This document shows, one piece after another, positions 51,300-61,600 of a stretch of DNA of 64,000 nucleotides; position 1 is the first letter of the stretch, and each line of letters opens with the position of its first letter. The position numbers and the translations under genes were made by a program. The stretch covers positions 3,660,169-3,724,168 of the forward strand of contig CM066913.1 in the NCBI GenBank assembly GCA_033964015.1. The letters are read 5' to 3'. Under the pieces are notes generated by a model. It saw only the letters and a list, made by a program, of their open reading frames with translations. It made no database searches and was not told where the DNA came from. The DNA comes from Scolanthus callimorphus. Taxonomy: Eukaryota; Cnidaria; Anthozoa; Actiniaria; Edwardsiidae.

Positions 51300-53026
51300 T
51301 AAAACTTTGGAGAGCAATGAGTACAAAAAGCGAGAATTTATGTCACCATCATAACGCCGATTGACTCGCGTGGGCTCTAATATATTAGAGCCCGCTAACA
51401 TGTTCATTAGAGCCAGGATAGTAAGCCACAATGCTCGCCGAAGTTAGAATAATGTAGTTTTGAACCGATACTCAGGTTTTAAGACTTAGTCTCCTTTCTG
51501 TTCGGCGAAATAAAAATCTACAAAACGGATGAATTGTGAGCATTGCGCGTTCCTGGACACGTTTCAAGAGGCTGTTACTGCACAGAGGACATGCGTGATC
51601 CAACACAGACGTGACCAAGGCATTGTAAATTGCAACGTGCGATCTTTGGCTATATTGGTAGAGAGAATGGGCTTTCCAAGCTGTGCACGTCCTTCCAGAA
51701 CTAATAACGCACAGTAGGCTACTGATATCATCTTCGCGCGCATCATTCTCAATGTCTTCGCCATCAGAATCTTCTATTTGCTGGTTTCCTTTATATCGTC
51801 ACTCTTTTCTACTACAAGAAACAAGGCAAAAGCGTTAGGGAGCTGTCATTATTAACCGGCATCGTTCTCACTTTGGCCTCACTCTTTGCTTGTAACGTCG
51901 AACTCACGCTGACCAAGGTGTCTGTTTTTTCGAAAATTGTGACTGGCCGCCATGCTTTTTTTATGGGGGCAACCTTTTAAAATGGCAACCTTTGAATTGT
52001 GCGCCTTCTCCAAAACTGTATTAGATGTCTAATGCACGCTGTGTTAGACGAATGCCTCATTGAAAAATTATGACCCTCCCCGAATCCGCAATCCGCTCTA
52101 AAAATATTGTGGCCCTCCCTTAAATGAGTTTTAAATCTCTGAATACCCATCTACAAACAAAGTTTTATTATTCATTTACCGAATTCAATCGAAAATGTTA
52201 CATAACATATCCTAAATCAGCAGATGGAAATGGATGCTTTTTCCGAATTAGCATGTTGCTAGGCTGACAAACTGGAGGAGAGCGAAAAATATAAGTTTTC
52301 ATAACACGTAACTTCATCATTTAAAATCATTTTCAGTGAAAAAGCATCGAGCAGCCAACGTAGGATGATCTGGCTAAAAATTATTATCTGTGATGAAAAA
52401 CTATAGGAAAGGGTTCGTCTATAATCCCTAAAAATATTGATGCAAAACCTCGATCTGATAATAGACCAGACTGCATGTCCGACTAGGAAATAACATTAGA
52501 GAGGAAAGGCTGATACTACCCCTTTCTTTACATCCTGTACTTCCCGCGTGCTCGAGCTTGTGCAAAATAGACTACTGTAGTATTTCTTGTTGGAGCCTTG
52601 ATTAGTGATAAGCTCTTATTTTATAGTAAATCCTTTATTTCAACACGGTTACAACCTCACCCTGACAGTGGTCTTCCGATTGACCGTGCATAAAGAAGCT
52701 ACTGAGTCTCTCCCATGCATTAGACATACAAGAGGCCCAGTAGCAGGACAACTATAAGTGAAGAAACAGTAAATATAATATAATACAAAATAATAAAATA
52801 AAATATATTTTATCGCGTCATAGCGCTATATAAATTCATATATAGCATAAATTCATATATATAAATTTATTATTATTATTTAAATGTAGAATACAACATT
52901 GATAGCATATTAGCATTTCATATTTATCAAGTTTTTTATCGGTTAAAGTTCAACAAAATTTTTGATAAAACCAAAACGAAAATTTAAGAAAGGGCACACA
53001 TATTTTAAAATGCTATCAATAAAAAA

Positions 53027-53105
53027 TAGAAAGAAAGAGCGAAAGAAAGTGAGAAAGAAATGAAGAAAGAGAAAAGAAAGAAAGAGAGAAAGAGAAACAG
53101 AAGAT
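53027..53105. repeat. GA-rich simple-sequence tract
   Basis: Imperfect AAAG/GAAA repeats over about 80 bp. Confidence 0.8.
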
Positions 53106-55163
53106 ACGATTCCATAGATGTTTTGTTATTTGGATAATACGTTTTTGTGGTTCGTAATAGAGATATTCTTTATGTTTCCCTGTCAGATCGTAGTCATCTT
53201 GACTGTGACGAGATAAAAGTTTCGTCCTTCGATAAAGTTAATTGTTAATTTGGCGCGCTTTAGAAATGTTAAATGGTATCAGCGGGCCATTGAAATCACC
53301 TGCCATCCTATTGGCTCGCGAACCCACAAATTAAATTCCGCATTAACCCTGTTATAGCTTGGCGACTCCGAAACTTGTAAGGCATTCTTTGTATTCTTTT
53401 ATATCTAACCACAGATTCGTAGCATTAGTATTAGCGCGAAGAAAACACTTTGCCAGCGCCTGGATTCTGTTGTATGTACCACATTTATAAAATGTTTTAC
53501 AATGGATTACAGCCAGTAATCCTCGTTGCGAGGGGTAGGCTGTATTGGAAAAAGTAAAGTAAAAGTAAATATATCATGCCTGGCCCTTGGTTTTATCAAT
53601 GACCTTGCTTTATTTCTTGCTGTTCTATAGAAACTTTGGCTTGGAATTTTCTAAAGACTGGCAGACCTTTAAAAAAAGTTTCATTTTTGCGGCGGGGTAA
53701 AATGTATTTTTTTCTTCAACTTCCTTTTGGAATCTCGCATATGCTTTTGTTATTGTTTCTTTTCTTTTTTTGTGCCGCTTGACTTTCGTCATTCAAATTA
53801 ATCTATCAGCGTTGTAATTTCAGTTTGTAAAAGTCTCCCGAAATAAATCTGCACTTTGAAGACCCTACTCAGGGCGAAACAAATAAAAGCCATCTGTTTT
53901 CGGAGGAATCTAAAATAGAAGAAATAGAGAAAGAATAAAGCAAAAACTTTCTACACAGAACTACAGCCATAAGTATTAAATTAACAAGCAGCCAAACGCG
54001 ATACTTCTTTTAGTAGTTCGTTCTTTATTTATCCGTCGTTAATAATTGTTGTTGCATTTGTAGATCATACCCGATCTGCACATGACAAACAGAACGCATC
54101 TGTTGTTTTGAATGGGAATGAAAACTGCAAGAGAGGGCGCGAATGTTTCGCGCTAATTACGGTATTTACAGATAGAAATGAGCAGCTAAATACCACATTT
54201 GCGCATTTCGTAGCACTTTGTTCTCCCTATTATTAAAGAATTGCGTGCATGGGAATTCTAGTCGATGTGACTCGCCATCGCTTCTTCGTTATCAGCGGTT
54301 GGCTTTATCGGAGAAGTCAAATCACAGACATCCCGTCTCCGCGCGTCAAGTGGATATGATAGGGCAGGTAAGAGCCGTCAAACTGCCTGTCTCCCGTCTA
54401 TGGCTTCTTGGGCACTCACTCGCACTATTATCTGTTTCCCACATGGCGTAAAGAGCCTATTAGCATGTAGCAAAGAGGGGCATTCACGAGAAAATTATTT
54501 GCAGCGAGCGCGACTCACGGGGAAAAACCTTGGAACACCAACGTGGTGCGGCTGCCGCCAATAGAGCTCGTAACTATGCCGTGATGGAGGGAAATCTTGT
54601 GTAAACATTTCCCAGGTTCCTGTAGGTGTTTATTTAGTGATATTACATTCAGCTCATTCTTGTATCGGCTCGTCGAGATAAAGAATTGCCGCAGATAGAC
54701 AAGTAGTCTCTTCTACCTCTCGTGGCGGTGAACGGCTACGGTACGAAAGAAATCTTGAGAATACATGGAAGAGAATGCGGTCTTGTGCAGGGGTTCTTCT
54801 GAGTCTATAAACGGGTTTTCCTAAGACTCGAGCAAACTTGAACTTCCGATGACAATGACAGAGAGCTAGAAACTACAATCAGATAAGGATGCAATGAAGG
54901 GCAGGTTAATTACCCAAGAAAGGGAAACTTTAGCCAGACTCAGCTTTGGCTGCCAAGATCAGAAAGATAATTAGGACATTCCTCTTACACAAACTAAGCG
55001 TCGTCACATTAGCGAGAAGAACGCGAAGATTGAACACGGTGACCAGTTGTGACAGACAATTTAACGCCTTTTACTCGACCACTCAGCTGAACAACACAAA
55101 ATAAACATCAAGAGATATTCTGGAGAGCACAAACATCGGTTTAAACTTCGTTTCAACAGCGAA

Positions 55164-56150
55164 ATGGATGATGTTGAAGACGTTGTTCGCGAATCCATGA
55201 ATGGGACAGCATCTCTGGCTTACACAGTGGCCGCAAGCGAGGATGAAGCGTCTTACTATACGGAGACTTTACCTACTTACACTATATTTATGCTAGTTTT
55301 ATACACAGTCATCTTTATTATCGGGTTCTTCGGCAACTGTATAGTGATCTATGGGGTGATGCAGCAAGGCCCGAACAAAACAACAAGTAGTTTCTTCATT
55401 GCGAACCTCGCGCTTAGCGATCTTGCTGTACTTGTTCTGAGCCTGCCTGTCGGACTGCTACAAGAACTGGCTTCATGGCCGTTTGGAGAAATGGCGTGTA
55501 AGATATTCTTCCCGTTGGGGGACGTGTTCCTCATGGTCTCGATTATGACTCTGACTATTATAAGCCTAGATCGGCTTCGTGCTGTTGTGACTCCTAAAAA
55601 GCGCTTCAGCAAGAGGCAAGCCAAAGTGGCTATTATTATAATCTGGGTCCTGTCTTACCTGATCTGTGGTCTGCCGATGTCTTTCCTTCTGAACTTGATA
55701 ACTACGGATGTCGGAGTCAAAATCTGCATTCCCTTCTGGCCCAATACTCTCGATCGTCGCGTCCACATGATGGTTATAAGCATGCTGGTCATAATTCCGC
55801 TATTTATCATAGGATACTCCTACAGTAGAATCGTCTCGACTCTGTGGAAAGTTCGTATAATCCACAGAAACGTGGTGGGACTGACCAAAGAATCGCACGC
55901 GCGATTGGAACAGAAGCGCAAACTCGTGAAAATGTTAATCGTCATTATTATTGCATTCACTGTGTGTTCGCTGCCGTATATTATTTATGTTCTATATTTA
56001 GAGTTTGGCAACAAAGATCGAGAAGAACAAGTAGAGATTGGGTTGGTTGTTGTTCTATCGCTTTTCTATACGAATAGTGCGGTCAATCCATTAATTCTTT
56101 GCGCCATGAGTAAAGATTATCGAAAGGGACTTCGGCCGTGTAAATGTTAG
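55164..56150 (+). CDS. Class A (rhodopsin-like) GPCR, single exon, probably peptide-receptor type
   Basis: A 328-residue intronless receptor. The N-terminus has an NGT glycosylation site (residues 13-15). TM1 has GN (57-58), TM2 LALSDLAVLV with the key Asp at 86, and TM3 starts after Cys112, which would pair with a Cys in the second extracellular loop (VGVKICIPFW). The TM3 end reads SLDRLRAVV instead of E/DRY. TM6 reads FTVCSLPY, lacking the Trp of CWxP. TM7 has NSAVNPLIL, with Leu in place of the Tyr of NPxxY. The C-tail is very short and ends in PCKC, candidate palmitoylation sites. The overall look is of the neuropeptide-receptor-like receptors expanded in cnidarians; ligand unknown. The start is in good context (AAATGG), and AATAAA lies at 56345-56350. 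Confidence 0.9.
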   Translation: MDDVEDVVRESMNGTASLAYTVAASEDEASYYTETLPTYTIFMLVLYTVIFIIGFFGNCIVIYGVMQQGPNKTTSSFFIANLALSDLAVLVLSLPVGLLQELASWPFGEMACKIFFPLGDVFLMVSIMTLTIISLDRLRAVVTPKKRFSKRQAKVAIIIIWVLSYLICGLPMSFLLNLITTDVGVKICIPFWPNTLDRRVHMMVISMLVIIPLFIIGYSYSRIVSTLWKVRIIHRNVVGLTKESHARLEQKRKLVKMLIVIIIAFTVCSLPYIIYVLYLEFGNKDREEQVEIGLVVVLSLFYTNSAVNPLILCAMSKDYRKGLRPCKC

Positions 56151-56805
56151 AGATTTTATAAGCACATGGAGTATTATTTTGTAATATTTAGCCCACAGTT
56201 TAGTTGTGAGAGTATCATATTTCCTTCATTGGACCAAAGGCTTTCAACAAAAAGAATCGTGTTACATCTTTAGAGGATAGCTATCATGATAATGAGGGGA
56301 ACTGGAATGGAGTATGGATCTGGATTTCTGAGGATCGAAACATGAATAAAAGTCCCATAATTACAGCAGAGCTTGCAAATGCAGATATAAATATATTTCC
56401 AGATGTATAGTGGTATATTTGAGAAAGTTCAAATGCTTTTCTAATCATTTGAGTGCAAAAACAATTTATTCCCAGGACTTATAAGTTGGGATGCAATGTA
56501 AATAAGTTGTAAAGCCTTATGCATTTATTGTGATGTAAAAGAAATACAGTGATAAATTTAGAAACCTTTGCTTTATTCGACTTCCTTGAAACTAGAATAT
56601 GAATCGAATATGAAACTAGTGATTGACAGGCCTTGGCGTGTGTCGGTCACGCAACGCTTCCCTCCCCACACATGTTGCGTGCGTTGCGTGATCAACACAA
56701 AACACGGCCATTGCCGCCTGAGTCTCTATGCAGCCCCCGCCCGTTTAGGTGCCTGTAACGCAATGATGTATTCTGCGTAGTCGGTACTTTGTGCCAGTAA
56801 CGCAA

Positions 56806-56832
56806 TGGAACAGAAGCGCAAACTCGTGAAAA
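56806..56832 (+). repeat. 27-bp copy of GPCR coding sequence
   Basis: Identical to 55906-55932 (TGGAACAGAAGCGCAAACTC plus seven further bases) within the third intracellular loop/TM6 region of the receptor, exactly 900 bp downstream in the same orientation. The flanks do not match. Confidence 0.85.
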
Positions 56833-57538
56833 ACTCGAGGATTAATAAAAATGAATGAATGAATGCTGTTAGTCTCCTACGCAGTGTCCGTTGTGTGAAG
56901 GGTGTTCGTGATACAACTGTAGATAGCTGGTCCTGGCCATTGTTCCGAATCATTCCACAATTACTGAGTTAACTCTTTCTCATCACGAATAGGGGGGTCA
57001 TGGGAACCCTAGAGGGCACCCCAACGACTTGCTTCCCCCCTTTTTCCACCCCTGCCTAATTCATGTTGGCTACACTAAAAGTTAGAGAGAAGTAAAGAAA
57101 TGCATGTTGTCAAATGGTTTTATTAATGCAAATCAAGCGAGTAAATAAAACAATAACATTGAAAACTTGTCATTGACCGCGGAATGTCAGTGTCTGAATT
57201 TGATATCCCGTTTTCATTAGAACGTATGCATTCTTTACTGGAGCTGTGTTTTTTTATCAGCAAAACAAAAATGATTCCATTACCGGAGTGTTTTGAACCC
57301 TCTTGCGATAGACGTCAACAAGCAAAATAGTAGGGTGAGGATGTTCTCCTATGTTCTCCTTCCGTCTATGGTAAATTGAAGATAAGAAGACTTTGCTAGA
57401 AAAGGAGGGAGGAAGATAAATAGCTAACAACAATAAATGATTAATAATTCCACTAAGCGAACCTTTTTCTCTAATATCGTGAGCATTTATTTCAAACTTG
57501 TATCTAAATAAATGAATATAGTGCCGGGTGGTGAAGAG

Positions 57539-57755
57539 GTGTGATCCGTGAGTGAGCCCAGTCGACTCGTGACTCGCGGCGTGAAAACCGAACATTTCTG
57601 GCCGTGATCCGTGAAATCGTCCTTGACCGTGAACGTGATTCGTGTTCCAGAAACAAAATTTCGTCAACGAAAAAAGGCTAACTGAAAAACTGCATCACAC
57701 AACATACTAAGTTCGTGACCGTGCGTGAAATTGCGAAAAAATGATCCGTGATTCA
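57539..57755. repeat. Dispersed GTGATCCGTGA-type short repeats
   Basis: The words GTGATCCGTGA, CCGTGAACGTGATTCGTG and ATGATCCGTGATTC recur four or more times in about 215 bp. Looks like a decayed low-complexity or minisatellite tract. Confidence 0.55.
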
Positions 57756-58606
57756 GCATTGGTACCCCCTCTTCATCACCCTGTTTATGTTTTCTCGCCA
57801 TGAAAATTCAGTTTCATGGGAGCGCTCGAGAATTTTTTTAATGATCTCAGAGGAAACTGAAAAACGGAACCTCCTACTCGATCATGGACTATACATTCCT
57901 ATTTTTCAAAGTAAGAAGACTTCTTATTTGTATCCATCAGCAACGCCGCCCTTTCGATAGTCCGCTAATGCCAAGAGTGTATTCTTCTTCTTTTCGACGA
58001 GCTGAACCACGCCCATTATCTGCTTAGGAGTACCTGAAGGGGAGCGAAAGAAGGGTACCATGAGGAGGTGGTACAATAACTGTAGGCAAGGGGCTCATAA
58101 ATAGGGGGAGTTCCTCTGATATATGGGCCCCGTATGTACGGGGGCTCCTAAATAGGGGCGTTACTCCGATTTATGGGCCCCGCCAGGCGAACTGAGGGAC
58201 ATCATACGGTATTTTGTCAAATTTCTTTTTGCAGAGATTTGGCAGTCTAAATTTCCAATTTTATATTTGTATGGGAATTCTGAACTTCTTTCGCGTTTTT
58301 TTTTTTTGACGGGCTCATATATTATTGATAAGGCGCGTGTTTTGAGAGACAAATTAGTATTTTTGATTGTTTCATGCCGCTGGGGTCACGTATATTAGAA
58401 CAATATTTTAGCAAGGAATCAGTGCTTGCACGTGCATATCGGTTGTAAATGACAGGCGTTCCGTTAACTAAGGATAAAACGAATTTGGTTGGCTAGAAAA
58501 ACAAAGGCTTTACTATTAGCGGTAAAACCATTCTAAAAATATAACTTCAGGTCTCTGAAAAGAAAATACGTTCGTGTGGGTCACCTGATGTACAGCAGAA
58601 AAGTCG

Positions 58607-61600
58607 TCAAGGGTTAAGAGTCACGCCCTGCATTTTGGGTCTCAATGGGTCAGCTCTCACGGTTGAATGTTCCGCGTGCGTTTTCACGGCTAGCGCGGCA
58701 TTAATGTGTACTACTAGACTATCTTCACGAACAAAGGCAACATGAAACTGTTTCAATACGCGTATTACTCCTGTGGACATACTAGCGGCAAGACAATGAG
58801 GTATTATCAAAGTAGAAATTATGGTTTTACCTAAACTGTCTGGGCGCGTAAACGTAGGCTTTAGCGCTCGCAAGGCCGACAACCTTCATGCTCCATCATC
58901 AGTATTCATAAAACGGTGTAATGGAAGTGTAGAATGTCGCCCATACGGCTCTACTCGCAGCGGAAAGAAAATACGAATCTTGGACCCTGATATGGATATT
59001 TTGCCAGATATTTTGTTACCTGTAAACAAAGTAGTATCATTGGTAAGGTATCGATGGCCGAATTTCTTGATCTCTTTGATAAGTTTCGGTGAAAAGTTCT
59101 CCTCTACGAGTACCATCTCGGGAAAAGTTGCGCATGTAGTCTGGGCTTAGCGACGGCATCCTTAAGGCTGTATCCGAACCAGTAATAGTTCATGATGACC
59201 TTCAATAAAAACAATTATGTTAGAGCGAATTTCAACCGTTCAAATGACTGCTTAAGACTGAAATACTCCTAGCCATAGTTACAAACGTAATAGAGTTGAA
59301 TGGCTAGGAAGCTCGGGAAACTTCAAAGGATGCTGACAATTGACAGTGCACAATCGTGTTTTGTTATAATCTAAAGGCCCGTTCAGACGGCGCGATCTTA
59401 GCTGCGATTTGATGTGCGAATTCTGGGGCGATGTCATATCGCGCGGTGTGAACCGCTGGCGACATTATGGCGATTTCACTTGCGATGTCGCCTCGGGACG
59501 AAAGACTACCAATAGAAACGCTGACTAAACGCAAGTCTGATTTTTCCCAACACAAAGCCTGGCCATTCTCGAACCCAGAGCTCCCCGGCTCTAAACTTCG
59601 CGGGGGAGGCTCTGGTGACAGCCACTGACGCATGCGCGAGATTAAATACAGAGCCGCTGAGAGAAAGGCCTTTCAGCGCATGCTCCAACGCTCAAAATCA
59701 ACCAATCATCGACGGCCCTCAAATGGATGTCCCCAGAGCCTCCCCTGCAAGCAGACGAGCTGGGGAGCTCTGGGTACCAGAATGAAGCCTGGCTACTTGG
59801 CTGCTTGCGCCCGCATTCATTCGTCAGCGTCGACAAATTTCCTACCTAATAAAACAACTACTCGGTGAGCACGTGATACTATATGTACTAATGTACAGCA
59901 GTGTTTATTTCAAAATGTGCCGATTGATTGATAGAAATGAGCAACCAATGAGAATGCAAAGTAAACGCAAATACCAGTAGGGCAACACACAACAGCTCGG
60001 CCACGTGAGACCCCTGCTCTCACGTGGAAAATGTCTATTGAGATGGAATCCCGTGAGTTTCTGCTCTGCGCATGTCACGTCGTTTCACGGAACGGAAAAA
60101 AGATTCCTTATCGGGAATGCATTTAATTTTGTTCTTCAAGAAATAAGTTTTACCTGTGCAAGAGTTGTAGGTATATACCGACCGCCGGCTGCACCAATCA
60201 CCATCTGAAGCTTATCGTTTTTGTCTACCAAGATGGCGGGACAAGCGAGTGAAAGTGGACGTCGACCAGGTTTGAACGCGTCGGGAACCAGACCGTACTC
60301 GTTCACCCAGTGATTCATGGCGTCCGCTAGCTGGTCGTTGTAGATAATTCCGAGCTTCTTTGAGCGAATCTTGGAGCCGAAACTGAGAAAACAAATTGTA
60401 AAACAATAAGTGAGAATGAACACTAACTATACACACATCGGCATAAGTCTGGCCTAGACGGAACGCTAGCATAGTCTATTACCCGTGCAGTTCGGCAACC
60501 ATGTACAGCTGTTTCGTCCTTGTTAGGACTCATCAGCATGGCGTATCACGGGTAATAGACTGTGCTAGCGTTCCGTCTAGGCCAGACTTATGCCGATGTG
60601 TGTATAGTTACTGTTCATTCTCACTTATTAAATTGTAAAACGGTTGTTGGAAATGAAAGACCTTGATTTGTAATTTGTAATTTGAACAATCCACTAAAGT
60701 GGAAAATAGACTAAGCGGTCGTCGTCGTTGTCCCTCTTTTTGTCCCTGCTGTATTATGAAAACCACGTCACCTCGCGGGGGAGATTCTGGTGACAGCGTG
60801 CGACGTATGCGCAAGATTTGATATACAGAGCCGTTGAGAACAAAACAACTTCTTGCGCATGAAACGTTCAAAATCAGCGAAGGCCCTCAAATAGATGTCC
60901 CAAGAGCGCCTCCCCGCGAGCAGACGAGCCGGGGAACTTTGGGGACGAGAATGAACATAAACGGATCCAATTTTAGTGTTGAGTATAAGGTCCGGACCTT
61001 TTTTTTGCTTTGGCACTCGTGCTCTGGCACCAAATGTGGACGCAGACTTAGCATCAGTCTCGCTCGCCGTCTCGACATTTTAACTTTGTAAGCACGCCCC
61101 AACTGTAAACCAGCTTGTTTGTAAACTAGCTGTGCTTGGCCAGCGTGACGAAATGAATGTCAATGGTAGATGTGGATGTAGAGATGTATCCTTACTATTT
61201 ATTAATAGAGGTTGTTAGAGAGACTCCGTTTCCTTCTTCGTCCACTACCGATAGATGTGTTGTCCCATCTGTGATCGCTGGATTGTAATTGATAGGTCCG
61301 TAGTATGCGATTTTGTGGGTTTTGTTGTCAATCCTTTTACGTATTTCTTCGGCTTTTTGGGGGTTAATCATGTCCTCTACCACCTGCAGCATCTAGTCAA
61401 ATATAAAAAGCGAAATAAAAGCGTGGACATACTACAGACATGATTAGTAAATACGTGTGTCCATAGACCAGGAAAGTGTTCGATACCTAGACCTAGACCT
61501 TGAGCTAGACCTGGACCTGGACCTGGACCTGGACCTGGACCTGGACCTGGACCTGGACCTAAGACCTAAGACCTAAGACCTAAGACCTAAGACCTCAGAC

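Larger units (their letters stand above)
48519..55163. other. Gene-poor intergenic region
   Basis: No coding exon supported over 6.6 kb. Contains M1 MITE copy 4 (49130-49259), elements with GACCCTCCCC motifs (about 50940-51100 and 52060-52130), an inverted repeat (51170-51299), a GA-rich tract (53027-53105), and a motif near 53510-53570 (AGCCAGTAATCCTCGTT...AGGCTGT) that also occurs at 35830-35880. Confidence 0.6.
56151..58606. other. Intergenic region between GPCR and gamma-glutamyltransferase
   Basis: No gene seen. Holds the 27-bp receptor copy, a short inverted repeat near 56636-56710 (GTGTCGGTCACGCAACGC and a mirror), a cluster of GTGATCCGTGA-like repeats (57539-57755), and two near copies of a GGGCTCATAAATAGGGG unit at about 58088-58185. 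Confidence 0.6.

Noticed and set aside
57525..57760. Regularly recurring GTGATCCGTGA words considered as a CRISPR-like array
   Set aside because: Units vary in sequence and spacing, there are no uniform spacers, and the genome is eukaryotic.
58821..59150. 109-codon plus-strand frame
   Set aside because: Antisense to the penultimate gamma-glutamyltransferase exon (59020-59199); no independent support.
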